NCBI GenBank assembly: GCA_040753875.1
Contig: JBFMDV010000032.1
Coordinates: forward strand, 62,001-126,000
Source of the DNA: Candidatus Zixiibacteriota bacterium
GTDB taxonomy: Bacteria; Zixibacteria; MSB-5A5; GN15; FEB-12
DNA: 64,000 nucleotides
Reading direction: 5' to 3'
A program made the position numbers and the translations under genes. Of the stretch, positions 44,051-53,453 are shown in pieces. The notes beneath the pieces are model-generated. The model ran no database searches. It saw nothing but the letters and a program-made list of their open reading frames with translations, and had not been told where the DNA came from. Every line of letters starts with the position of its first letter. Positions within the stretch are counted from its first letter, which is position 1.

Positions 44051-46984
44051 TTAGAGTTGATATGACATCCCGATTCCGAAGATGCGTCCGGTCGAATACT
44101 CGTTCGCGACGTAGTTCTGACCCTTGAACTGGTACGCCTTCTGAATCTTGCTGTCGGTCAGGTTGCGGGCCGAGGCCTTGAAGGTGATGCCGCGCCAGAT
44201 GCGCTGTGACAGGGTGGCGTCTATAGTCGTTCGCGAGAGTTCGTAGATGTCCGGGTTCGCATACAGGCCGACCTCGGAGAGGCGCTTGCCGTAGCGGTTG
44301 TACAGAACTGACAGAGCGGTCCCGAGTCTCTCATTGGTATACCCGGCATCGATGTTAAGCAGGTAGGGGGACTGCCCCTGCAGGTCGCGTGTATCTTTCG
44401 CTCCCGGGTCTATATTTCGCTCCCCGAGCAGTTCTTCGTCGGTCAACTTCACTTCCGAGCGGATGAGGCTGAAATTGCCGCCCAGTCGGAAATTGCGCAG
44501 CAGGTGGTGAATCTGGTCAAGCTGTTTGCGCCATTCAACTTCCAGGCCCATGACGGTGCCACGATCGACATTCTCCCAGGTCACATCATAGTTCTGACCG
44601 ACAATCACGCGCTCGATCGGGTTGTGAAAACGCTTATAGAAGGTGCTGACGGCCAGAAGCTCACTGGGACGCGTGAACCACTCCCAGCGGAGGTCGTAGT
44701 TATCGATCTTGGTGTATTTCAGATTTCGGTTGCCGAAGATGTACGAGCCGCCAACGAACTCCCACGAGGCGTAGGGAGCCAGTTCGCGGAATGAAGGGCG
44801 AGCCAGGGTGCGGCCATAAGCTGAACGCACACTCATGTTGTCAGTCAGTTTGTAAATGAACGTAAGAGCCGGGAGCAGGTCACTGCCGCCGGCAAGGTCG
44901 GTAGTGTCGTTCTGACGGTAGATCTGGTCAAGTGTCAGGTCGGTGGTCTCGTACCGCAGGCCGCTCACTATCTGGAGCTTGGCCGTTAACGGCAGTTCCA
45001 CCATACCATAAGCGCCGACAACATCCTGTGTCGCGTTGTAATTGCTAATTGGATCGCTGAACGAGTTCCAGGTTACCGCGAGGTCGATGTAGTTGTCCGG
45101 CGTTGTGGTATCCGGCGCCGCGCCGACGTTGTTGTCATCGAGCCACGCATCGGGGTCTCCGTTGTAGTTATCCCGATAGGTCGTGCGCGTGTAATCGACA
45201 CGCGGCATCCCCATGAGAAACTGGCGTTCGCGGAAACTGCGTGTCTTGTGCAGGAACGAGCCACCCAAGCGGACTTTCGAGGAGAGATCGTTCCACTGTT
45301 TGAACGGTACGGTCAGGTCAAGCTGACCTTCGCGGTTGCGCTCGCTGGTGTAGCGGAAATAGTGGGACGGATAAATCTGAAAAATGCCGTAGGTGGAGTC
45401 GGTTGTGCCTTCGATGACGGTGGCGTTGTCGGAGAAATAACGCAGGTCGGGTTCGTCCTGTGACGATTTGGAATCCGAAAGTTGCCACTCGAGGCGGACC
45501 GGCCCGATGATATTGGCGTGCTCACCACGTAACTGCCCACTGGAGAGCAGACGCTCGCTGTATAACAAGTTTCGGGTGCGATACACGGCCCCCGGGCCAA
45601 GATTGTAGTTCCAACCTTCCACATACCGTGCCGTGGACTCGCCGCTGCGATTGTACAGATAGGTGAAGCTTATCTTGTGATTCTGTGCGACATAGTAGGA
45701 CGTGTTCAGGAGCCCGCCCCACAACACTTCATCCTTGCCTGCTTCGTCGGTGTAGCGATAAAGAGAGTCCATTATGGTTCCCTGCCCGTACACTTGAAGC
45801 GGCAGCCACTGACCCAGCACGCCGCTCTTGTAGTAACTGTGATTGCGGCTGTAGTTGATGCTGGCCGAAATACCAAGCGGGCGGGTGAACAGAGTCCAGT
45901 TATCACCGTACGTGAGCGCATACGCCTGATTCAGCGGCGCGGTGGTCCGGATCGGCTTCATCGTACTGTTTATGGCCCGGCTGTCACGGGTTAACTGCTG
46001 TGCGAGAGCCGAATCGCGGGCCGCGGTCGATGGGTCCGGAGTGTTATAGGCAGGATCGGCCAGGTAGGATGGAGCCTCGCGAGAATCCCCACCCATGGCA
46101 ATCCAGTCCTTCGATCCCCCCTTGTAAGTCAGAACGTCATCTTTGCCGGTTGTATTCGAATTGTAGGAAGTGGAGGTAGAAAAATTGATCGTGCGCCCCT
46201 CGGGCAAATCCTTGGTGGTAAGGTTCACACTGCCGCCGGAGAAGTTGCCGGGCTTGTCGGGCGTAAAGGTTTTTTCAACCACGATATTGTCAAGCAAACC
46301 GGCCGGCACGACGTCGAAATTGACCGCCTGCTTGTCCGGGTCTGCGCTGGGTGCCAACGAGCCGTTGATGCGCGTGTTGCTGTAGCGGTCCCCCAAACCG
46401 CGAATAAAGACGTACTTGCCGTCGGTCGAGGCGCCGGTAACATGCGACATGGCCTGGGCGGCATCGCCGCTGCCGGAGCGGCCCATTTCTTCAGCGCTGA
46501 TGGCATCGCTCACTGAATTGGAAAGCTGCCGCTGGCGGAGCATGGAGGCCTCGGAGTTTTTCATCCGTTTGGCTTCAACCACCACTCCCTCCATCTGAAT
46601 CACCTGTGGGCGAAGCGCCAGCTCCACCCGGGCGCTCGTGCCTTCAGTCACTTGTACATCGGTGACACGGGTCGGTGCATAGCCGACCATCGAAGCGGTC
46701 AGGGCATATGTCCCGATCGGCACACGCTTGACGATGAAGTTGCCGTCGAGGTCGGACACGGCGCCCAGTTTCGTGCCCTCGACCATCACGGTTGCGCCCA
46801 GCAGCGCCTCGCCGGTCTGGGCATCAAAGAGCCGACCTGCTATTCGCCCTTCTTTGACCTGCTGCGCTTCCTGCGCAGTTGCAGCCCCGCCGAACATTAA
46901 GATCGCCAGAAGCGCGAATGTGATTGAGGTTCTGAATACGGCGCGGAAGTCGCGCCGCTGAGCCGTTTTGGTTTGTTCGTTCAT
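44051..46984 (-). CDS. TonB-dependent receptor with carboxypeptidase-like regulatory domain
   Basis: A signal peptide is followed by a CarboxypepD-reg-like domain (GRIAGRLFDAQTGEALLGATV, then FIVKRVPIGTYALTASMVGY, residues ~50-130). The plug domain (SVSDAISAEEMGRSGSGDAAQ, then DGKYVFIRGLGDRYSNTRING) comes next, then a ~700-residue barrel ending in an aromatic-rich RIFGIGMSYQL. It imports a large substrate across the outer membrane using TonB energy; the substrate is unknown. The start at 46984 has GAAGAGG upstream. It is divergent from archease and upstream of the dockerin beta-helix gene, separated by 278 bases that may contain a second promoter. Confidence 0.92.
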   Translation of the reverse strand: MNEQTKTAQRRDFRAVFRTSITFALLAILMFGGAATAQEAQQVKEGRIAGRLFDAQTGEALLGATVMVEGTKLGAVSDLDGNFIVKRVPIGTYALTASMVGYAPTRVTDVQVTEGTSARVELALRPQVIQMEGVVVEAKRMKNSEASMLRQRQLSNSVSDAISAEEMGRSGSGDAAQAMSHVTGASTDGKYVFIRGLGDRYSNTRINGSLAPSADPDKQAVNFDVVPAGLLDNIVVEKTFTPDKPGNFSGGSVNLTTKDLPEGRTINFSTSTSYNSNTTGKDDVLTYKGGSKDWIAMGGDSREAPSYLADPAYNTPDPSTAARDSALAQQLTRDSRAINSTMKPIRTTAPLNQAYALTYGDNWTLFTRPLGISASINYSRNHSYYKSGVLGQWLPLQVYGQGTIMDSLYRYTDEAGKDEVLWGGLLNTSYYVAQNHKISFTYLYNRSGESTARYVEGWNYNLGPGAVYRTRNLLYSERLLSSGQLRGEHANIIGPVRLEWQLSDSKSSQDEPDLRYFSDNATVIEGTTDSTYGIFQIYPSHYFRYTSERNREGQLDLTVPFKQWNDLSSKVRLGGSFLHKTRSFRERQFLMGMPRVDYTRTTYRDNYNGDPDAWLDDNNVGAAPDTTTPDNYIDLAVTWNSFSDPISNYNATQDVVGAYGMVELPLTAKLQIVSGLRYETTDLTLDQIYRQNDTTDLAGGSDLLPALTFIYKLTDNMSVRSAYGRTLARPSFRELAPYASWEFVGGSYIFGNRNLKYTKIDNYDLRWEWFTRPSELLAVSTFYKRFHNPIERVIVGQNYDVTWENVDRGTVMGLEVEWRKQLDQIHHLLRNFRLGGNFSLIRSEVKLTDEELLGERNIDPGAKDTRDLQGQSPYLLNIDAGYTNERLGTALSVLYNRYGKRLSEVGLYANPDIYELSRTTIDATLSQRIWRGITFKASARNLTDSKIQKAYQFKGQNYVANEYSTGRIFGIGMSYQL

Positions 46985-47185
46985 CTTGTGGACCTCTTCC
47001 CTAAGAATCACTATGTTACTTGTCGTTGTATGGGGGGCGCAGATGCCCCTATCGTGCGACAGAACAGAACTGTCGGCGTGTTAAGGCTCCATTAGCGGGC
47101 CATTAGTTCTTGGCGAATTGACTGTGGGGCGGGTGGGGCCTATCTTCTAAGGAAGAAAATACCCGTTCATGTCAGAAGATTGTTA

Positions 47186-47608
47186 ATGGCGCGTTACGAA
47201 TTCATTGAGCACACCGCGGATATTGCCATCAGGGCGTTTGGCGACACGCTCGCCGAGGCGTTTGCATCGGCCGCCGATGCTTTTTTCGACATCGTGACCG
47301 GCAAATCGGCGATTCGGCCTGAGTTGTCCCTCAGTGTCGAAGCGGAGGGGATGGACCGGGAGATGCTATTGGTGAATTTTCTGTCGAAACTTATTGTGGT
47401 GCACGAAGTGGATGGGTGGGTGTTGAGTGATTTTCACATTGAATTCCTTTCTTCAAATCGGCTGAAAGCCACCGCTCGGGGCGAGAAGTTTGTTGAGTCG
47501 CGACATGGCGAGGGGATTCAGATCAAAGGGGTGTCGTATCATATGATGGAGATTCACGATGGGGGCATCAGCGAGCCGAGCTATGTGCAGGTGTTGTTTG
47601 ATATTTGA
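47186..47608 (+). CDS. Archease, activator of RtcB
   Basis: The 140-residue product matches archease throughout: YEFIEHTADIAIRAFG at the N-terminus, LAEAFASAADAFFDIVTG, and the C-terminal HMMEIHDGGISEPSYVQVLFDI (archease proteins end in a conserved VLFDI). Archease speeds guanylylation and turnover of RtcB. The next gene is RtcB, 37 bases downstream. The ATG at 47186 is preferred to an in-frame TTG six bases earlier; the ribosome-binding site is weak. Confidence 0.93.
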   Translation: MARYEFIEHTADIAIRAFGDTLAEAFASAADAFFDIVTGKSAIRPELSLSVEAEGMDREMLLVNFLSKLIVVHEVDGWVLSDFHIEFLSSNRLKATARGEKFVESRHGEGIQIKGVSYHMMEIHDGGISEPSYVQVLFDI

Positions 47609-47645
47609 GGTGTTATATTACCTTTCGAACCTGAAGTAATCTGCT

Positions 47646-49124
47646 ATGACTTGGAACGGCCCGATCCGCAAAATCGACGAATTCCGGTACGAAATACCGG
47701 ATTCCTACCAAAGCCCGGTGATGAAACAGCTCGGCGTGAAAATGCTGGTGCCGGGACTAATCTACGCCGATGATCAGATGCTCAAGTCGATTCTGGCGGA
47801 TGACTCACCGGACCAGGTGGCGAATGTAGCTACGCTGCCCGGAATCCTGGGGCATTCCATTGCCATGCCGGATATTCATCATGGCTACGGATTCGCGATC
47901 GGTGGTGTGGCCGCATTCGATGCCGGCTACGGCGTGATTTCACCCGGCGGGGTGGGGTATGACATCAACTGTGGCGTGCGGTTGATTCGCTCCAATCTCC
48001 TGTTCCATGAAGCCAAGCCGCGCTTGCCGAAGCTGATCGACACCATGTTCTTCAATGTACCCTCGGGGGTCGGGTCGGAAGGGAAAGTCCGGCTGAATCG
48101 CCAACAGATTGACGAGGTGCTGGTATCGGGCGCAAGCTGGGCAATCCGAAACGGCTATGGCTGGGAGAGCGATCTGGAGGTCATGGAAGAGGGCGGGTGT
48201 ATCGATGGCGCCAACCCGGAACTGGTCAGCGATAATGCCAAAAAAAGGGGAATTCCGCAGGTAGGAACACTGGGGGCGGGGAATCACTTTCTCGAAGTGC
48301 AGCGTGTCGATGCGATATATGACGTTGAAGCCGCGTCAGCGTTCGGGATCACCGAGGTGAACCAGATAACGGTCATGATTCACACCGGCTCGCGCGGCTG
48401 CGGACATCAAATATGCACGGACTTTCTGGAAGTCATGCAGCGTGCTAACAAGAAATACGGCATTCCGCTGGTGGATCGCGAACTGGCCTGCGCGCCGGCG
48501 AGTTCTCCCGAAGGACGGGAATATTTTTCGGCGATGAAGTGCGGGGCCAACTTCGCCTGGGCCAATCGCCAGATGATCAGCCACTGGGTGCGGGAGTCGT
48601 TCGAGAGCGTGTTCGGCAAACCAGCGACCGAACTCGGACTCGGATTGATCTACGATGTCGCGCACAACATGGCCAAGCTCGAAGAGCATGTGATTGACGG
48701 CAAGAAACGGCTGGTGTTTGTCCATCGCAAAGGGGCCACCCGGGCGTACCCGGCAGGGAATCAGGCGATACCGGTTCGGTACCGGCATGTCGGGCAGCCT
48801 GTGCTGATTCCGGGGGACATGGGGTCCGCCAGTTATCTCCTGGCCGGGTCAAACCTGGCCATGGATGAGACGTTTGGCTCGACCTGTCATGGGGCTGGCC
48901 GCCGGATGTCGCGGCACGCCGCCATACGGTCGTATCAGCCCGACAAAGTGGTGGGGAAACTCGAAAGCGAGGGGATATATCTGCGCGCCAAGAGCCGCAG
49001 GGTGATTTCCGAGGAAGCCCCGGGAGCGTATAAGAATATTGACGAGGTGATAGAAATCTCTCATAATGCCGGTATCGCTCGGAAGGTTGCCCGCCTTCGC
49101 CCCATCGGCGTAGTGAAAGGGTAG
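47646..49124 (+). CDS. rtcB: RNA-splicing ligase RtcB
   Basis: The 492-residue length and the motifs are canonical: MPDIHHGYGFAIGGVAAFD, SPGGVGYDINCGVRLIRSN (metal-binding cysteine), GTLGAGNHFLEVQ, HTGSRGCGHQ, DVAHNMAKLEEH and the C-terminal TCHGAGRRMSR with the guanylated histidine. RtcB joins 2',3'-cyclic phosphate or 3'-phosphate RNA ends to 5'-OH ends using GTP and Mn2+; in bacteria it acts in RNA repair. It is co-directional with archease. Confidence 0.96.
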   Translation: MTWNGPIRKIDEFRYEIPDSYQSPVMKQLGVKMLVPGLIYADDQMLKSILADDSPDQVANVATLPGILGHSIAMPDIHHGYGFAIGGVAAFDAGYGVISPGGVGYDINCGVRLIRSNLLFHEAKPRLPKLIDTMFFNVPSGVGSEGKVRLNRQQIDEVLVSGASWAIRNGYGWESDLEVMEEGGCIDGANPELVSDNAKKRGIPQVGTLGAGNHFLEVQRVDAIYDVEAASAFGITEVNQITVMIHTGSRGCGHQICTDFLEVMQRANKKYGIPLVDRELACAPASSPEGREYFSAMKCGANFAWANRQMISHWVRESFESVFGKPATELGLGLIYDVAHNMAKLEEHVIDGKKRLVFVHRKGATRAYPAGNQAIPVRYRHVGQPVLIPGDMGSASYLLAGSNLAMDETFGSTCHGAGRRMSRHAAIRSYQPDKVVGKLESEGIYLRAKSRRVISEEAPGAYKNIDEVIEISHNAGIARKVARLRPIGVVKG

Positions 49125-49193
49125 CTGTCAAAGACGCGGCGTCATGCCGTGACAGGGCGCGTAACCTGTACCCTGAAACGACAAGGATTAGAG

Positions 49194-50087
49194 TTGTCTC
49201 GGAAAACTCGCGCCGCGGCGTTTTCGGTCGCGTCAAATGCGACGTTAGTTGTTCTCAAGCTGGTGGTTGGACTTCTGTCCGGCTCAGTCAGTATTCTCTC
49301 TGAAGCAATCCATTCGGCCAACGACCTCCTTGCCGCCATCATTGCGTTTTTCTCGGTGCGAGTTTCGGACCGTCCGCCCGACGCCGAGCACCCGTACGGT
49401 CACGGCAAGATAGAGAGTATCTCCGGCGCGATCGAGGCGGGGCTAATCATATTGGCCGCTGTCTGGATCGTGGTTGAAGCCATCAGGAAGATGATCTCCG
49501 GCGGCGCGGTGGAGCATCTGGAGTGGGGCATGGCCATCATGCTCTTCTCAGTTTTGCTAAACGTGCTGGTGTCGCGCTACCTGTTCAAGGTTGCCCGACA
49601 GGAGGACTCACTCGCACTCGAAGCGGATGCGCAGCATCTGGCCACTGATATATATACTTCGATGGGGGTGGCGGTCGGACTGGGATTAGTCTGGCTGACC
49701 GACTGGCATATTATTGATCCACTTGTGGCAATAGCGGTTGCGATCTTAATTTCCCGCGTGGGGTGGAAATTGACACGGGACGCGGTGGGACACCTGATGG
49801 ACCACGGTCTGCCGGCCGCTGAGATCTCCCGCATCGAGCAGCTTCTTCGAGATGACCCACGCGTTCGCTCCTGGCATGACCTTCGTACCCGCAAGTCCGG
49901 CAGCGAACGCCATATTGATGTCCATATCGTCCTTCGGGAAGACGCAACTTTGGTCGAAGCCAACCAGGTGGCGGATGACCTTGAGCAGAAGTTTGAGACT
50001 GTTTTCCCACGCTGCAATGTGGTTATCCATCCGGATCCCTATGATGACTCGATGACTCGACGGCAGACGCCCGGACAGAACAGTTAG
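49194..50087 (+). CDS. Cation diffusion facilitator transporter
   Basis: The protein has six membrane segments with the two metal-site motifs HSANDLLAA (TM2) and HLATD (TM5), both HxxxD, and a C-terminal cytoplasmic domain (SWHDLRTRKSGSERHIDVHIV) typical of CDF exporters of Zn2+, Fe2+ or Mn2+. The start is uncertain: TTG at 49194 has AAGGATTAGAG directly before it and is preferred; GTG at 49149 would add 15 residues without membrane or motif character. It follows rtcB closely but is probably a separate function. Confidence 0.9.
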   Translation: MSRKTRAAAFSVASNATLVVLKLVVGLLSGSVSILSEAIHSANDLLAAIIAFFSVRVSDRPPDAEHPYGHGKIESISGAIEAGLIILAAVWIVVEAIRKMISGGAVEHLEWGMAIMLFSVLLNVLVSRYLFKVARQEDSLALEADAQHLATDIYTSMGVAVGLGLVWLTDWHIIDPLVAIAVAILISRVGWKLTRDAVGHLMDHGLPAAEISRIEQLLRDDPRVRSWHDLRTRKSGSERHIDVHIVLREDATLVEANQVADDLEQKFETVFPRCNVVIHPDPYDDSMTRRQTPGQNS

Positions 50088-50128
50088 CTGCCTGTCGTCA
50101 ACGGACACTTTGCATCGTTCCAAATCGG

Positions 50129-50677
50129 TCAGCGTTTCGTGGCGAGGAAAGCCTTCAACGCATTGAAGTCGGCATCGTCCTTAACGGAATAATCGTAATC
50201 GACATATTCCAGCGTGCCGGTCGGACTCGCCACAAACACCGAACGCTTCATGAGTCCCTGGTCCGGCACATAGACCCCCATCTTGCGGCCGAACTCGCGG
50301 GTCTGGTCCGCAAGGAGCTTAAACGGTAGATTCTGCTGTTTGGCAAACTCCTGGTGCGCGAAAACCAGATCGGCTGAAACAGGCAGAACCGTCACATTGA
50401 GCTTTTCAAACTCAGTCACGGCGTCGCGAAAACTGCACATTTCTTTGGTGCACCCGGGGGAAAAATCGGCGGGGTAGAACGCAATCAGATACTCTTTTCC
50501 CGCCATCTGGGCTGAGCCGAAGCCATCGAACACGATAGTGTCCTTGGTAGCGTACGGAAGCTTGAACTCGGGGATACGGTCGCCGACTTTCAGCATGGGG
50601 GTATCGGCGGCGTGGGCTGATAGCGTGACGAATAAGGTCGCCATAAGCACAATAGCTGCGAGAATTCTCCGACTCAT
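50129..50677 (-). CDS. Exported peroxiredoxin (AhpC/TSA, BCP-like)
   Basis: The mature domain carries FSPGCTKEMCSFRD, with peroxidatic C76 and a likely resolving C81, the C-x4-C arrangement of BCP-type peroxiredoxins. An N-terminal signal peptide (RRILAAIVLMATLFVTLSAHAA) places it in the periplasm, unlike most BCPs. It reduces peroxides with a thiol donor. The start at 50677 follows AAAGGAATCG. It is convergent with the CDF transporter gene. Confidence 0.9.
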   Translation of the reverse strand: MSRRILAAIVLMATLFVTLSAHAADTPMLKVGDRIPEFKLPYATKDTIVFDGFGSAQMAGKEYLIAFYPADFSPGCTKEMCSFRDAVTEFEKLNVTVLPVSADLVFAHQEFAKQQNLPFKLLADQTREFGRKMGVYVPDQGLMKRSVFVASPTGTLEYVDYDYSVKDDADFNALKAFLATKR

Positions 50678-50804
50678 ATCGATTCCTTTCTTTGCAGTTA
50701 TACGCAATCAAACCGTATCGAGCTTATCTCGGTTCCACCTGAACGCGGCGCGTTGCACCCGATACGCACTTGTCACCGGCGGGAGGTTTCCGTACATTCG
50801 CGCC

Positions 50805-51800
50805 ATGCCGAACGGTTTCAGCCCATCTGTTCTCATCACCGGCGCCAACGGGTTTATCGGATCCCGCCTCTGCCGTGCATTTTTGCATGAGGGTTGGAAA
50901 GTTGTAGCGGGTGTCCGAAAGACGGGGGACCTGTCGCTCCTGCGTGAGCTTTCGGTCGAATATCGGTATGGCGACATTACCACGCCCGAGACGCTTCCGG
51001 AAATGGTTCGAGAGGTTGACTACATTGTTCACAACGCCGGCCTGGTGAAGGCAAAGTCACGCGCGCAATTCTTCGAGGTAAACGAAACCGGCACACGAAA
51101 TCTGCTTGAAGCCACGATCGCGCATAATCCTTCGCTGAAAAAGCTGGTCCTTATTTCCTCGATGGCGGCAGCGGGGCCTTCGATACAGGGTCGTCCGCTC
51201 ACCGAAGCGGACCCGCCCCATCCCATCACGGTGTATGGAGAGTCCAAGCTGGCCGGGGAAAAGGCGGCGCTGGATTATGCCAATCGAGTTCCACTGGTCA
51301 TCTTGCGTCCCTCCGGCGTGTACGGCCCCGGCGATGAAGAGATTATGGCCATTTTCAAGACGGTGAAGCTGCGCATCCGTCCGGCGTTCGGCAACCAGAA
51401 ACGCAAGATCCAGTTGACCCATGTGGATGATCTGTGCCGTGCGGTCATTGCAGCCACCAAAGCTGCGACCGCATCCGGCGCCGCCTATTTTGTCGCCGAG
51501 AATCGCGCCTACCCGATGGCGGATATGCTGACCATCATGGAACAAGCGTGCGGGCGTCGCGGTTTTCCGCTCTTAATACCGGGCTGGTTTTTTCGGGGGA
51601 TTGCGGCGATTTCGGAATTCAGCTTTCGTATCGTGGGCGCTACGCCGATGCTTACCCGCGAGAAAGCGAACGAGCTGTTGGAAACGTGGGAAATCTCGAC
51701 GGAGAAAGCGCGGCGGGAGCTTGGCTTTGAATCGCAAATTTCATTCGCAGTTGGAGCGAAGCAAACGTTCGACTGGTACCGCGAGCACAGGTGGCTATGA
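50805..51800 (+). CDS. NAD-dependent epimerase/dehydratase (extended SDR)
   Basis: The Rossmann motif VLITGANGFIGSRLC and the active-site YGESKLAGE (YxxxK), preceded by LISSMAAAGPS, identify an extended short-chain dehydrogenase acting on a nucleotide sugar or similar substrate. Length is 331 residues. The ATG at 50805 is chosen because the NAD motif follows directly; a longer frame upstream runs antisense to the peroxiredoxin gene. It overlaps the following membrane-protein gene by ATGA. Confidence 0.9.
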   Translation: MPNGFSPSVLITGANGFIGSRLCRAFLHEGWKVVAGVRKTGDLSLLRELSVEYRYGDITTPETLPEMVREVDYIVHNAGLVKAKSRAQFFEVNETGTRNLLEATIAHNPSLKKLVLISSMAAAGPSIQGRPLTEADPPHPITVYGESKLAGEKAALDYANRVPLVILRPSGVYGPGDEEIMAIFKTVKLRIRPAFGNQKRKIQLTHVDDLCRAVIAATKAATASGAAYFVAENRAYPMADMLTIMEQACGRRGFPLLIPGWFFRGIAAISEFSFRIVGATPMLTREKANELLETWEISTEKARRELGFESQISFAVGAKQTFDWYREHRWL

Positions 51801-52219
51801 TCATCTCGTATAAATTGCTGCTGTACTGTGTCGTGTCCGGAGGCTTATACCTGCTGGTGCTGTCACTGCTTCTGGACCTTGTCGAGCGTAAGCTCCGGCT
51901 CACCGCCGGCATTCCGGTAAGCATGCTGGAAGCTGATGGTCTGATCTGGTCGCTCATGAATTTCTTCATGGAGTCGCTCTTCTACGTGGTGATACCGGCC
52001 ATCGCCTACAGCTTCTTCTATGCCATCCTGCCGCTGTCCGGTATAAAGGCCGGCATGGCATCGGCGCTGTTTGCGTTCGTGCTTGGTGCCGCGCCGGCTC
52101 TGATGCGCATGTCCGTGCGGGTGAAACTACCGATGCCGTACCTGCTGTTTATCATGTTGTCGCACTTACTAAAATTGGGTGGGACGCTATCCATTATTGC
52201 ATACCTGTATGCCTTGTGA
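51797..52219 (+). CDS. Small polytopic membrane protein, unknown function
   Basis: The protein has about 140 residues with four probable membrane helices (near 4-25, 50-72, 78-102, 112-138). I recognise no family. Its ATG overlaps the TGA of the epimerase gene (ATGA), so the two are translationally coupled. This suggests it works with that enzyme at the membrane, for example in lipid or glycan modification, but nothing in the sequence shows a reaction. Confidence 0.65.
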   Translation: MIISYKLLLYCVVSGGLYLLVLSLLLDLVERKLRLTAGIPVSMLEADGLIWSLMNFFMESLFYVVIPAIAYSFFYAILPLSGIKAGMASALFAFVLGAAPALMRMSVRVKLPMPYLLFIMLSHLLKLGGTLSIIAYLYAL

Positions 52220-52270
52220 ACCCCCCGGACTACACGCCATGTTATATTTTGATATTCGGATGAGCTATCT

Positions 52271-53437
52271 ATGACTGACGATCTAAGATCCAAATTCGAG
52301 AGCGCCCGAGCGCTGTTTCCGCATACGAAAGAGGTCGTGTATTTTAACGCGGCTTCGTACGGTCCGTTCGCGTCCTCGGTGCAGGCGGCGATCGATGAAA
52401 ATATCCGCATCCGCTTGAATGCCGCCACTGATGATTCCCATTATGCATTCAGTGTGGCTGATGAACTTCGCTCAGACTATGCCGGTCTGATCGGCGCCAC
52501 CAAGAAACAGGTAGGCCTGGGCCTGAACACGACCTTCGGCTTGAACATAGCGGCGTTTGGTCTGCAGCTGAAGAAGGGGGATGAGATTCTGATGTCGGAT
52601 ATCGAGTTCCCCGCCGCCGTGTATACGTTCAAAGCAGCCGCGCAGACGCGCGGGCTCAAGGTTCGGCTGGTCAAGTCGCACGAACGGCGGTTCGATATCG
52701 ATGAGTTGGTGAAAAGTATTCGTCCGAAGACTCGTGTGCTGGCGCTTTCTTACGTGCAGTTCTTCAACGGATTCAAGAACGATCTCAGAACTATCTCCGA
52801 TATCTGTAAGAAACACCACATGTACTTTGTGGTCGATGGCATCCAGGGGATGGGAACGGAGCCGCTAAATGTCCGCAAGCTTGGTATCGATGTCTTCGCG
52901 TCGGGTTGCCAGAAATGGATGCTGGCGCCGCAAGGGTGCGGATTCTTTTATCTTTCTGACGAGGTCCGGGACAGTATCAAGGCGCCGTTTATGTCGTGGT
53001 TAGGAGCTGACTGGGGGATGAAATTCTCCGACCTGTTCTATTTTGACAAGCCTTACTTCGATTCGGCCCGCCGATTTGAGATGGGGTATTATGTAGTGCT
53101 GAATCTGGTCGGTATGAAAGCGTCGGTGAAAATCTTTCAAGACCTGGGGATTCCGAATATCCAGAAGCACACGCACGCGCTGATTGACCGGCTGGTGACC
53201 TATTTGAGAACAAATTCCCATTATCGCATCACGTCGGATTTGACCTCGAAACACCGCTCGTCGATCTTCACCTTCACCTGCGAAAACGTGCAGGCGCTTC
53301 ACCGCCGAATACTTGACCACAAGATTATTCTCGTAAATCGAGAGGGATCGATACGAGTGTCGTCACACCTGTACAACAACGAGGCGGACATCGGCCGGCT
53401 GATCGAGGTGCTGGACCGGTTCTCAAAAACCGGGTAG
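52271..53437 (+). CDS. Class V aminotransferase-fold PLP enzyme
   Basis: The fold-type I PLP pattern is clear: LGLNTTFGLNIAAFGLQLKK, DIEFPAAVYTFKAAA, YVQFFNGFKNDLRTI, VVDGIQGMGTEPLNVRKLGID and the lysine-bearing SGCQKWMLAPQGCGFFY (QKW in place of the usual HKW). Cysteine desulfurases, isopenicillin-N-epimerase-like and selenocysteine-lyase-like proteins share this family. I see no conserved desulfurase cysteine loop, so the substrate stays open. Confidence 0.88.
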   Translation: MTDDLRSKFESARALFPHTKEVVYFNAASYGPFASSVQAAIDENIRIRLNAATDDSHYAFSVADELRSDYAGLIGATKKQVGLGLNTTFGLNIAAFGLQLKKGDEILMSDIEFPAAVYTFKAAAQTRGLKVRLVKSHERRFDIDELVKSIRPKTRVLALSYVQFFNGFKNDLRTISDICKKHHMYFVVDGIQGMGTEPLNVRKLGIDVFASGCQKWMLAPQGCGFFYLSDEVRDSIKAPFMSWLGADWGMKFSDLFYFDKPYFDSARRFEMGYYVVLNLVGMKASVKIFQDLGIPNIQKHTHALIDRLVTYLRTNSHYRITSDLTSKHRSSIFTFTCENVQALHRRILDHKIILVNREGSIRVSSHLYNNEADIGRLIEVLDRFSKTG

Positions 53438-53453
53438 TGTCACATCAATCGCT

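Noticed and set aside
50538-50804. An 89-codon N-terminal extension of the epimerase gene
   Set aside because: It runs antisense through the start of the peroxiredoxin gene and puts unrelated sequence ahead of the NAD-binding motif, which normally begins near residue 10. The start at 50805 is standard.
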